NCBI GenBank assembly: GCA_905178155.1
Contig: CAJINV010000003.1
Location: 1,545,557 to 1,609,556 of the forward strand
Direction: 5' to 3'
Length of the DNA: 64,000 nt
DNA from: Amoebophrya sp. A120
Taxonomy: Eukaryota > Sar > Dinophyceae > Syndiniales > Amoebophryaceae
In this document: piece by piece, positions 28,897 through 38,922 of the stretch
Numbering within the stretch: position 1 is the stretch's first letter
How the letters are laid out: each line of letters opens with the position of its first letter
The notes under the pieces: generated by a model
Database searches by the model: none
What the model saw: the letters and a program-made list of their open reading frames with translations, nothing else
Told to the model about the DNA's origin: nothing
Program-made: the position numbers and the translations under genes

Positions 28897-30705
28897 ATGG
28901 GGGTTTGCCAGGAGTGCCTCGAAACGTGCAACACAGCTACCGAAACTTGTACACCTACAGCGGATGGTGAGTGCGTCCATGACAGGTGTGTTGTGAAAGC
29001 GATCCTGAGACGCAAGGACGCCGGTCTCTTGCCGGAAAGCACTGGTGCGAACGAGCAGAGCATCCGGGTAATCAACAAACATGAATTTCGCACTACCGAT
29101 CTAGCTTCCTTACGCAATCGCATTGCACAGAAGCTCATCTTCCCGTCGCTGAACGTCACTACCGAGATTCAGATCCGCTCGTTGCTCAAGTTCAAGGACT
29201 GCGCGGCATGCGGAAAAGTGATCGACGACCTCACGGAGACAAGCGTCTGGGGATACAAGAAAATCATTCTTTCTCCTCTGATCGAACCTGATCCTATTCC
29301 TCACGGCCTGACGGATCCGGACGCAATATTTGCTGCAGTGGTGCCTCACTGGAGGTATGAAGAGCAACAGCGGAAGCGGACTGAACGGGTGGATCGTTCA
29401 AACAACAAGCTTCGTTCTAGGACAGCCGCTCCAGCCCACGAAGACACGCTCTTTTGGCACGATAAATGCTTTCTGGAGCAAGCCATCCAGCGGAAGACCG
29501 ATCCGCAGCAACTTCCGCACCACGAGGAAAACGCGTTGAAGCAGCGGATGGTGTTGAAAACGTCGCGGCCACCGCTGCCGTTGGACACTCTTAACCAAGG
29601 CATCAAGATGTACGGCATTGTCCAGTGCAAAGTCTGCGCCGCAGAAGTCAAAAGCGGAGACACATCGCTCCAGGTGAAAACCGCGGACGGGCACCACGGC
29701 GCGGTACATGATTACTGCTGGATTCATGCTGAATCTCGGATTCGGCTCACATCCATCAGCTGTGCGGAGGCCGTTGCTAATACCCCTGTCGCCGTTGCGG
29801 ACGTACTGACACAAGTCTCCGCCTCCGAGCTGCTGAACTTGCAGAATCGCGTGCGTGCTAACCGCGTGATGGTTTGCAGTTCAGGAACAACGCTGGCCGC
29901 AGGCGCTGGGGCCCCTGTGCAGCGGAAACCATTTCTGTCGGAAACAGGTGGTACACTGCTGAAAGCGCAAGCCTTTACCCTTTTCGGGATGGACGGTTGC
30001 GAGGCCTGCTTCCGGGAAATCGGAACAGCAGAAACATGCGTGACAACCCTAAAGGGCTTCAAATTTCACTGCGTTTGCTACTTGAAGGCCCTCGTGGAGT
30101 TGCCATCTTCCCAGGTGAGTGTACAGTCCATCGCCGGGACCGGGATGCAAGTGATTCACGTCGAGGATCCGTGGCTGCAAGTGTCGTCCGAGGAGGCCAC
30201 GATGCTCCGCCACCGCGTATTGGACGAACTCTGCACTCCGGCCGTGAAGGCCAACTGCGTGGAGGTGAAGGCGAAGCAGCTGCTACGCATTCCCGTGTGC
30301 GGGAAGTGTTTCGGTGTCGTCAAAGAGAGCGATGAGGCTGTATGCGGGAGCGCCACAAACGCAGATCAAGACCAAACTGTTTTGCACGCTGAGTGTTTTG
30401 TCAACTCCTTCGCTATTCCGGACCAATCCCGTTTGCGCAAGCACCTCCTGGCGAACCGGCCCACTGTGACGCTCAAGGGGATCATCTTCCAGACGTCCGA
30501 AATTTCGAAAATCGGGCGGCGGGTCTGCAACATGCCCGAAGAAGTCGAAGACGCTGACACATCCGCCCCCGGGTCGGCCTCTGATTCGTCGCCATCTTCG
30601 CCTGTTGATGAGGTCCAGGGAACGGAATGCCCCGCAGCGCCTGCGGCGACCAGCACGGCGACGTGTTTCCAGGCTTTGCTCGTCCGCGTGTGCGGACAGG
30701 CGTGA
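28897..30705 (+). CDS. Protein with five repeated CxxC...HxxC zinc modules
   Basis: 602 aa from ATG 28897 to TGA, single exon. Five units share CxxC, a Glu/Asp-Thr-rich link, then HxxC plus an aliphatic or aromatic residue. They are CQEC...VHDRCVV (~4-33), CAAC...FWHDKCF (~105-195), CKVC...VHDYCW (~248-280), CEAC...FHCVCY (~370-395) and CGKC...LHAECF (~468-505). Each could hold one zinc. Module spacing of 75-120 aa is filled by charged helical sequence. The upstream gene encodes a sixth copy. The C-terminal ~60 residues are Ser/Asp/Pro-rich. I do not recognise a named family. A binding or scaffold role is inferred from repeated zinc modules. Confidence 0.78.
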   Translation: MGVCQECLETCNTATETCTPTADGECVHDRCVVKAILRRKDAGLLPESTGANEQSIRVINKHEFRTTDLASLRNRIAQKLIFPSLNVTTEIQIRSLLKFKDCAACGKVIDDLTETSVWGYKKIILSPLIEPDPIPHGLTDPDAIFAAVVPHWRYEEQQRKRTERVDRSNNKLRSRTAAPAHEDTLFWHDKCFLEQAIQRKTDPQQLPHHEENALKQRMVLKTSRPPLPLDTLNQGIKMYGIVQCKVCAAEVKSGDTSLQVKTADGHHGAVHDYCWIHAESRIRLTSISCAEAVANTPVAVADVLTQVSASELLNLQNRVRANRVMVCSSGTTLAAGAGAPVQRKPFLSETGGTLLKAQAFTLFGMDGCEACFREIGTAETCVTTLKGFKFHCVCYLKALVELPSSQVSVQSIAGTGMQVIHVEDPWLQVSSEEATMLRHRVLDELCTPAVKANCVEVKAKQLLRIPVCGKCFGVVKESDEAVCGSATNADQDQTVLHAECFVNSFAIPDQSRLRKHLLANRPTVTLKGIIFQTSEISKIGRRVCNMPEEVEDADTSAPGSASDSSPSSPVDEVQGTECPAAPAATSTATCFQALLVRVCGQA

Positions 30706-31965
30706 GTCACAGTTCCAGTTTGAGCTGTATAATGCTGAAATGCTGAAGTAATACTGCTTCCTTGTCAGTGTCTGCGGTTTCCAGGACGACCGGGGGCAGA
30801 CCAATTCCAATGAATTTTCAAAATTTACAATTCGAATTCTAATCGTGTTTATCTTTTACTGAGAACTTGTACCATGATGATTTCGTTTCTCTTACTATTT
30901 CATTTATAGGAATAAACAAAGTAGTGCCAAAAGCAGCGATCGAGGCACACATTCTCCCCGCGTTCATTTTGTACCAAATAAAAAACGAAAAACAAGAAAA
31001 TTACTTTTTACAGCGTTGCTGATTTATACCGAAAATGAAAATAAAGAATCATAAAGAGTACGCTGTAAAAACGAGGAAAAAAATATTGCACTATCAAAAT
31101 CAATAGGAGGCCAGCAACGATGACTGGGAAATTAATAGAACTTGATTTATAACTCTGCTATAGATATTCTATGGGAGACAGTCACAGTCCGAATCTATGT
31201 AGCGATTTATTTTCAAACGTGCGTTGCAGGTTATGTTTAAAGATTTTCTATGATTTGTTGTGGAAAGAAAAGTAATGAAGAAGATGATGCTTTGATGCAC
31301 GCACGCCGATCTCAAGGTCTCTGAGACAGGTGCCTTATCGCTTTCGAGCCCTCAAGGTCTCTGAGACAGATGCTGGTCTAGGTGCCTTATCGCTTTTCGA
31401 GCCCAGAAAACACTCAGGTTTCATCGTTTCTCTTGTCCGAGTCCTTTCGGCGTCGTGGCTCGATTCGTAATCGCATCGCCTAATTCTCGTGGTGAATATT
31501 CATGGACGGGTCTTTGCCATCCAACTTCGAAGGCTAGGTGTAGTTGCTTGATATATATGATCGTGAAACAGCGTACCCATCGATGCGGTACTACATCGAA
31601 GCAAGAACGTCAATCGTGGTTCGTGGTCAGCATTTGACGCTCCCGGCAAAAATGCTTTTGAATAACCGTCGTCTCAGTGGGGTCTGTCTCGGTTTAGCAT
31701 GCAAACAAGGAAGATAAAGTACCATTTTCAGATTCACGACCGGTCTAGTGTATTTTTTTTTGAATGTTACAACTCCACGGGGACACCATCATCGACAACT
31801 CAACGGAGACGTCGAACTGTTCTATCGACGGTCCTATTCACTTTCACAAAAGTAGATCGTACGCATACAGTGTCGTAGCGTGCGCCCCGCGACGTCATCC
31901 TCGTACCTTGTTGTTTTCGGACGTTGCTGGAGCCAGAAGCACAAGCCTCGCGACTGAACGAAATC
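30706..31965. other. AT-rich intergenic region with a short tandem duplication
   Basis: Positions ~30850-31260 are AT-rich. A two-copy repeat lies at 31311-31404. No supported gene. Confidence 0.6.
31311..31404 (+). repeat. Two-copy tandem repeat, second copy with a 12-base insert
   Basis: ctcaaggtctctgagacag followed by gtgccttatcgctttcgagcc occurs twice (31311-31350 and 31351-31404). The second copy carries an extra atgctggtctag between the two halves and one extra t. Confidence 0.85.
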
Positions 31966-34900
31966 ATGCGCAACGGAATTAGTAGTAGATCCAGCACTAA
32001 AGAATCCGGGAAGGCGGATAGCGGTCTTGCATCGACAAAGGGAGAAACCAATTATATCGTGCACGAGCGGTGGCTGTTGCGAACGGAAGTTGTTGTGGGC
32101 AGGGCGGTAGGCGCGGACCTAGGGTTCGAGATTGTCGCGCAGTGTCAGACCGCGTCCGGCGAGGCGGATCGACGGAAGCAAGCTGCTGCGGAGTGTTGGT
32201 CGTTTTTCGTCGACAAGGTAAAGCCGTACAGCTTTGCAGCTTCGCATGGACTCCGACCCGCAGACCAGCTTTTGCACGTAAATGGCGTCCCGGTTCTCGA
32301 CCATTTGAAAAAGGATGGTTTCCTCCAGGAGCAAAGCGCAGCCACACGCGGCGCCAGTGGCACACCAGCCTCAAAGACGAGCAGCGGCTATTCTGATTTC
32401 GTCTCCCAATTATTGCAGCGCACACGCCCACTTCAGCTAGTGTTCCACCAATTTTCGCTGTCACGCGAGGAGCGCCGACGGCGCACTCGGCAGCTGGGGC
32501 TAAAAAGCAAGTTTGGACTGAACATTCACGAACAAGCTAGTGGAAGCAGTCCAGTGCAACTGCAGGCTGCGAACTTCAGGAAACCCTTCTACGTATTGAA
32601 AGGATCAGGCGAACCACGAAAGTCTCTACCCGTTTTGGGTACGGCTTCGCCACCAGGTGTCGAACAAGCCGAGATAAGTCTAGCGACCGGAAAGCGGCAG
32701 ACAAAAACTTCTGTGCCTTCGTTGCGCAATCGGAAAATAAGTGCTAGTTTTCACACAAGGAGTCGATTTTCCGTTTCCAGGCAAAGCGCTGCAAACACCA
32801 GTCCAGTGTTTCTCCAGGACGCTCCGCGCTCGTCAGGAGAAGCACGCAAGGACCACGTGGTTGCTGTGAAATCTCCCAGTACAGCCTCCGAAAGCGCGGA
32901 TGTCTTCGCGCTCGTCTCTTTCGAGCCTAAGCAGAGGGAAATATTAGTGACTGCGGGTCCTGCCGAGGCCGTCGGGCGCGACGAAGCTGACGTGACTACG
33001 CCAACAAGCAACAACGGAGAACTTCTTGATGCGCCGACCAAACTACCGTCCCCGAGGGCATCGTGCGAGCGAAGTGAGGGACCACAGATGGTTCCGGAGA
33101 CCGTTGAGGACTATTTCCAGCTCTCGCAATTTGTCCCCTATTGTGACCTGCTGCAAGTGCGGGATTCGTCGACCGTTGATGTACCGGAAAAACTACAACG
33201 ACCACCACAGGTAGAGCCCGAGAATCATGATTGCACAGCTACCAGTGCACTGCAAGTACTTCACTCTGCTTGTCTTCGGGAAAAAGATCACAGATTCGTG
33301 CAGGACGAGATCGACGCCTCGTCACTCCACAGTAGCTGCGTTGAATCTTCATCTCTCTGTCTGCAGGAAAACATCGCTGGATTGCACACAGAGAAAAGGG
33401 AGACCGAAAAGGCCGGAAATTCGAACCCTGATGAAAACACGAGTTCGCCACTGCAGGACAAGACCGAGCCGTCGAGCCCGAAGCCGTTTCTTTTCTATCC
33501 CGACAGTGCGGGCGAACGCGAAGACGGCGCGAAAGAAGCGGAAAGTTACGATTTCTTGGGTATGTTGGAAAGCATCTTCTTCAAGGGCTCCGAGATATTG
33601 AATCCCGCAATAGATGAAGTTGTTAAACCACGACAGGGCGGAGCGCAAGAAACCGTACCACCACCACCACGAGACATTGCAGAACTCCAAGCATCAGACG
33701 GAACTGGCTCTTCGGAAATTCTGCGTAAAAATCCGAGCCCGGACGCGGAACGGTCTCGGGCAAGCGGCAACTTTTACTCCAATTATGAAGCTCCTCAGGA
33801 GCATGCAAGTACAAGCTCGGGCCAGCCGGAATTTAGCGACGGCAAGGTGGAGACCACGGATAGCGTCGACTTGGCAAACACTTCAACATCGACGACCCGT
33901 CGCTGCAAGCGAAAGAGGGCGCGGAAGTCGAAGGTGGCAGAGAACGTAAAATCGGTGACCTCAGATCTCGTTGCCGCTGCGTCGGAGCCACACTACGAGG
34001 TTTTCGGGCTCGAGGCAAGGGACCTGTACGACCAAAAATCTCCCAGGATTTTCCCCGCGACGCGACCAGCTATGCCTATGCGGGAGGTTCTTTGCGTCTC
34101 CGGTTCCAGATCCAGCCCTATTGCGAGCAGCGCCTGTGCCTCTGCAGTGCTAGTACCTCATGAAACTACCGTTGTTACCGGACGAGATCTTCATGCCGAC
34201 AAGGTCACAACCCGGCTGCGTGCGGTCCAGGCAGAGCCAGAGGGAGAAGCCGTGCCGTTTCCTTACGAAGACGAATCCATTTGGAAAATTCCAACACCTT
34301 CCCCGGCACAGCCACCATCATTTTCTCCGCCTCCACCTCGCATCTCTGAGACCGCAATATTTTTTTCGCCACAACCGACTTCCAGAGCGAAGGCGAATAC
34401 ACGTCGCGCACCACCGCGTGATTATGCGGCTAGAAGCCATGAACCCACCGAGGAAGCGCCAAATAAAGATGCAGTAGAAGCGGAAGCGCCGTCGCGTCTG
34501 CAGTTTACTCCTTCTGTCACAGAGCTGTTGGCGGGACCACAGTGCGAGGATCGCGGAAACAGCACTGGAAATTTGGACGCGAGTTCGATCCTAGTAGACG
34601 TCGACCGTGGTTGTGGAGACCAGGAGTTCTTGCAAGAGGATGTTAACTACAAGACACGGACGCGCGACATTCATCAGCCCCAGTATGAAGATGATTGGAC
34701 GTGCTCCATGGCGGAATTCTGTCCCATCCCGGCAACCGAAGTGCTCGCGAGCACGCCCAGCTTCTGCGCCGACACTGCAACAGTCGCGTTGGCCAAATGG
34801 ATTCGTGACGAGGAAAGTTCGAATTCAAGTAAAGACCAGCATCCTGCTGAGCCAGACGAGAAGGACAAAAACAGTTTTGTCGTTGAGAATACGAGCCATA

Positions 34901-36801
34901 CCGCCATTCCGCTCGCAACGTCAAGTACGTCTACGGCTGTGCACGAAAACCGCGTCCACCACGAGACTGCGGCGACAATGGAGACAAATCCCCACCGACA
35001 TGCAAAAGGCAAAACGCACGAGGAAGTGCAAGGTAACAGGCCAACTAGCGGCCGACAGGCGGAGGTGCCTCCTGCTTCAAGAGAACTACTCGAGGACGAC
35101 CGAAAAGCATCTTTCTCGCGGTGGAGCTCTGTCGTGACGGATTTTCTCACGAATTACACGAGCATAGCTGCCGGGGCTGCACCCGCGACCTTGCATCAAG
35201 CTAGCGGACTTGCTTCGACTTCCACCGCGCACATCAACTGCACATCAACCGGCGTGAGAAGTAACACTGACGAGATGCAGGCGAAGCCGATTACCCAGAC
35301 CAACCCGAGGGGAAGAGAAGTGCCGGGCTCACCAGCTGACGAGAAAACGATTGTCGTTGAGCGCGGAAATCTATCCAAGGGCGCTGTTAACTACGCAAAA
35401 TTGGAGCAAAACAAAATCGAGCGCGAGCAGTTGCTGCGAGTGCGCCGCATCGAGGCAGCAGACAGGAGGCGTGCGGCTGCGGAGATTCGGTTGCAAAACA
35501 TGGAGGAAAAACGAGCACGGGTGAAAAAGCAGCTTGGAGCTACGAGATCGCGGTCTGAACAGAGAATTGCTGGAATGAAACTGACCAAATACGCTGAGCA
35601 GCTTGCCGAAGCGAAAAAAAACTACGCGAGCAGCAGTTCGAAAGCGACACAGGGGACGTCAAATCGCGAGCATGGGCAAAAATGGGAAATAACCGGTGAA
35701 GATGCGGAAAGTGCAGTTAGCTTCTCGACACCAGCGAAAATAATGGGAAGCATTGAAGATGCAAAGAAGGTAGATGAACACAGTACCTCGAAAAGCGACT
35801 TCTTCGCAACCCCGGAGGTGCGAGCGGTTGATACGTTGGAGGACCAAGAAGCGCAGCGGACCACGTCTTCCCATACGCGGTCTTTCCGAGGAGGCCGCAA
35901 CAGTACCAGCTGGTTGGATCAACAGAAGGAAACCAACAGTTATTGCTCCATCGATGAGGTATCTTCATCCGACTTAGACGTACGCCCCCGCACTGACAAG
36001 AGTACTAGCAGAACGATTTTGCCGATTTCTCCCGCTACTATCCTTCCGACACCAAGAAGTAGTGAGATGCAGACGCGTTTTCACAGCACAACTGAGCGAC
36101 ACTGTGGTTCCCGAGAGCTGCCTGAAGATCAGCGCAGCCGGCGCCAACTGTCGCCGGAAGTGAAGTTTCAAGGCGTGTTTGAACGAGTCGCGCGGAACCG
36201 CAAGAAGATGGACACCAGTCCGGAGAGGTATGATGCAGTGGAAATGGAGAGAAAAATTCGAGCCAGGTTGCAGACGAAATTTAGGCGGCGACAGCACTGG
36301 AGCAGGAAAAATCATGCACCTGGATCTCTACTAAGTTCAAAGTCCTCCACGAGCAGCAGCCCGCTTTCCGGCCTTTCTCTGTCCCCAGGCGAACTTCGCC
36401 GGCTTGCGCAGGTATCTCCGGGAAAGTTGGAGAGGATGCTGGACAAGAGTGGGGGACTTCCTCCTGAGCTAGCGCTGGTGCTGGCCGGCGTGGGAAAGAT
36501 AAGAAAACACGAGCTTGACATGGCGAATCACGATGAGGATGATTTTATTTTGCAAAGGGGGCACCGCAACGACGATCACGATACAGAGAAGCGTACTTTG
36601 CCCAGCGTCCTGTGCGATCTTGCGGAAGTAGAACCACAACGCCGTCAAGTGCTGCGAGGGGAACATCCAGGTACAGACGCGCAGCGCAAGAAGCACCGCG
36701 CCGAGCTGTCGCCTCTACATTTTAGCATCCAGCTCTGGAGTGATGACGAAGATGAGGGAGGGGACGTTGAGTCTCGAAAAGAAGAGGTAAGCCTAGATTG
36801 A
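31966..36801 (+). CDS. 1,611-aa PDZ-like and coiled-coil protein
   Basis: Single exon from ATG 31966 (MRNGISSRSS). Residues ~38-165 fit a PDZ domain: GADLGFEIV, then FVDKVKPYSFAASHGLRPAD (the conserved 'A...G.L..GD' region), QLLHVNGVPV and a final strand LQLVFHQF, with a Ser/Thr-rich insertion before the last helix. The large middle is disordered. Residues ~1140-1225 are a basic coiled coil (LEQNKIEREQLLRVRRIEAA, EKRARVKKQLG). The C-terminal ~180 residues are charged and Ser-rich, ending in an acidic patch. A PDZ plus coiled coil suggests a cytoskeletal or membrane-linked scaffold (inference). No close family recognised. Confidence 0.75.
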   Translation: MRNGISSRSSTKESGKADSGLASTKGETNYIVHERWLLRTEVVVGRAVGADLGFEIVAQCQTASGEADRRKQAAAECWSFFVDKVKPYSFAASHGLRPADQLLHVNGVPVLDHLKKDGFLQEQSAATRGASGTPASKTSSGYSDFVSQLLQRTRPLQLVFHQFSLSREERRRRTRQLGLKSKFGLNIHEQASGSSPVQLQAANFRKPFYVLKGSGEPRKSLPVLGTASPPGVEQAEISLATGKRQTKTSVPSLRNRKISASFHTRSRFSVSRQSAANTSPVFLQDAPRSSGEARKDHVVAVKSPSTASESADVFALVSFEPKQREILVTAGPAEAVGRDEADVTTPTSNNGELLDAPTKLPSPRASCERSEGPQMVPETVEDYFQLSQFVPYCDLLQVRDSSTVDVPEKLQRPPQVEPENHDCTATSALQVLHSACLREKDHRFVQDEIDASSLHSSCVESSSLCLQENIAGLHTEKRETEKAGNSNPDENTSSPLQDKTEPSSPKPFLFYPDSAGEREDGAKEAESYDFLGMLESIFFKGSEILNPAIDEVVKPRQGGAQETVPPPPRDIAELQASDGTGSSEILRKNPSPDAERSRASGNFYSNYEAPQEHASTSSGQPEFSDGKVETTDSVDLANTSTSTTRRCKRKRARKSKVAENVKSVTSDLVAAASEPHYEVFGLEARDLYDQKSPRIFPATRPAMPMREVLCVSGSRSSPIASSACASAVLVPHETTVVTGRDLHADKVTTRLRAVQAEPEGEAVPFPYEDESIWKIPTPSPAQPPSFSPPPPRISETAIFFSPQPTSRAKANTRRAPPRDYAARSHEPTEEAPNKDAVEAEAPSRLQFTPSVTELLAGPQCEDRGNSTGNLDASSILVDVDRGCGDQEFLQEDVNYKTRTRDIHQPQYEDDWTCSMAEFCPIPATEVLASTPSFCADTATVALAKWIRDEESSNSSKDQHPAEPDEKDKNSFVVENTSHTAIPLATSSTSTAVHENRVHHETAATMETNPHRHAKGKTHEEVQGNRPTSGRQAEVPPASRELLEDDRKASFSRWSSVVTDFLTNYTSIAAGAAPATLHQASGLASTSTAHINCTSTGVRSNTDEMQAKPITQTNPRGREVPGSPADEKTIVVERGNLSKGAVNYAKLEQNKIEREQLLRVRRIEAADRRRAAAEIRLQNMEEKRARVKKQLGATRSRSEQRIAGMKLTKYAEQLAEAKKNYASSSSKATQGTSNREHGQKWEITGEDAESAVSFSTPAKIMGSIEDAKKVDEHSTSKSDFFATPEVRAVDTLEDQEAQRTTSSHTRSFRGGRNSTSWLDQQKETNSYCSIDEVSSSDLDVRPRTDKSTSRTILPISPATILPTPRSSEMQTRFHSTTERHCGSRELPEDQRSRRQLSPEVKFQGVFERVARNRKKMDTSPERYDAVEMERKIRARLQTKFRRRQHWSRKNHAPGSLLSSKSSTSSSPLSGLSLSPGELRRLAQVSPGKLERMLDKSGGLPPELALVLAGVGKIRKHELDMANHDEDDFILQRGHRNDDHDTEKRTLPSVLCDLAEVEPQRRQVLRGEHPGTDAQRKKHRAELSPLHFSIQLWSDDEDEGGDVESRKEEVSLD

Positions 36802-38922
36802 GAAACGACGCGCTCACTTAGACCTAGTAACCCTAGCTAGTGTATGATAGCAAGAAACAGGAACGTGAACAAGTAAGTGCCGGTACCTGGGAATACATAG
36901 TAGAATTGAAGTCTCAGTCTGCGCTTCCCGGCGGGGTGCAGATAAAATGAATGTAGGCACCAGCTTGCGTGCTCCCTGCACCAGACTGATGCGCCTAAAA
37001 TTTATTTTGGTGCGACGACGTTTGTAGCTGTTCTGCCTTGTTGCGCTTTTACGCTCTTTGGCTTTATATCACGGGGGGTTTCAAGTATGTAAACCTGTCT
37101 GTCATCAGATCGTAGCAAATAAGCACAAGTTCTTACGAGGAAAAACTGCTCGTCCTTGGAGTATGTGCTGAAGTTGACGAAAAAATAAAAATGTCAAGAA
37201 ACACGTAGGAGGAAAGAAACGTAGAACAACAAGTTGAATTAAGAAAACCTTTAGAGAGATGAGAAACACGACCCGTAGGTGTTTTCCAGGTGATCTAGAC
37301 CATGATGTTCGGATCATGATGTTCAGAAATTACGCAAGAAACCATTGATTGGCGTTTATCGTTTGCACCGACCTGCTCTACTGACAAATTCCATTAGATC
37401 CTTGTCAAGCCACTACTAATGTAGTATCTATGCATTCACCGCCTTCAATATATACCTTTTTTGTATCTTCAAGGTGAAGGTGAAAACAAGTTGAAACTGT
37501 AATTGTGGATCTCCTGCAAGGCCGATCTGATCGTTAACAAGGAGATTTGCAGGTGCGCTAAGTACTAGTCTTCGTCTTGCACTTGTTCTCTAGCACGAGC
37601 ACCGTCCAGTTCCTGTATCAAGGATCTAGTATCAGCAAGCATGACTTATTCTGCGAATCTGCAGCACATCATTGTCTTTCCATTTTTTCACAGGGCGTCA
37701 TTGGAGCGATAGAGCGATGTGTTTGATTAAACCCCTATTTGACGATGGAAATGAGTTTCGCGATATTTGTTCTACCCGACCTCTTTACTAAGTACCATGT
37801 TTTCACGCGATACCAAATACCAATTTAGCGACCAAGGAGTTGAAGACGCACTTCTGACTCTACTGGTATCCTGCGCACAAGAACTTGAATCTACCTTCGA
37901 CAATCCACGAAAAAATGTGAAGAACCATGATTAAATACGAGTGTCCTTCCGCAACGAACTTGACCCCCATCTAGATAGCGCATCATTTTCTTCTCTCTTA
38001 CTCTCCCTCATACTCGACAGTACAAACTCAAACATAGACAGGCCAAGGGAAGTAGGAGAGGAAGACCGACCTGTGATAAACGGCCTTTGTTCCGGACAGT
38101 TTGACCACATCGACTCCAACATCTCAATCTAACTGTAGGATTGTGCTTTTCGGGGTCATACCGATTCTTGAATGTCACTCATTGGAAAGAGTTGTATCTC
38201 CAAGTACTGGTGAGGAGCTACTACTTTGTATATGAGAAAACTTTTGATGACAACATCAACAGATGGATGGGCCTCGAAGCAACACCGATCCTGAGAGCCG
38301 GCCACGCGCACAGCCATTACTTCTACCTGGTGGAACTACATGGGCGACGTTGTCTTGCGTACCCCGGCGACAAGCCGCCGCCTGTTAGAACATTGTTGAA
38401 GGCAAGAAGACCACGGGCCTCCACCACGACCTTGCCTTCCCTTCTACTCAACCTGTGAGGACTTCTCGTGGCCAAGAAGCTCAACAACTGCAGTACAGGA
38501 AATCGCGTCGCAGCACCGTCTCTCAACATCAAAACAGCAAGAACAGCGACACAACAAGCAAGCACCGATCGCACGACGCGAGAGGACGCAGTGGTAATTT
38601 ACTTGCTAAACAAGGTCAGAAAGTAGACATCCCCCATCATCTGTTGCCTCAAACGCGCGCCGGCGACTTGAACCTCAGTGTGGTCGAAGAACTTCCAGGC
38701 GCATCGGTCGGATCACCACACCCGCCGTGCTGTCCTGTCGTAGTCTTTGATCCGTTCGGGTCGGAGGTTTCCACCTGCGCGAGAGCTGCAGTAGGGTACT
38801 GTACACTGATTGTTTGTTTTGTGATCGATCTTCATCCTCGCGCCAGAGAAGTACCTACAGCTTTGTTAAGAGTCTATAGACTAAACTTCTAGTTGTATAG
38901 CTCTTTTCAAAGAATTTCCCTG
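36802..38922. other. Longest intergenic region, with doubtful small frames
   Basis: AT-rich up to ~37950. Two abutting frames (in-frame ATG 38267 to TGA 38458, then 38455-38892) lie directly before the helicase gene and could be a small unrecognised gene or a 5' UTR. Neither shows a domain, so I do not call them. Confidence 0.45.

Noticed and set aside
38267-38892. Two abutting + strand frames before the Prp5 gene
   Set aside because: No domain, no clear splice joining them, and the second has no ATG near its start. They could equally be the 5' UTR.
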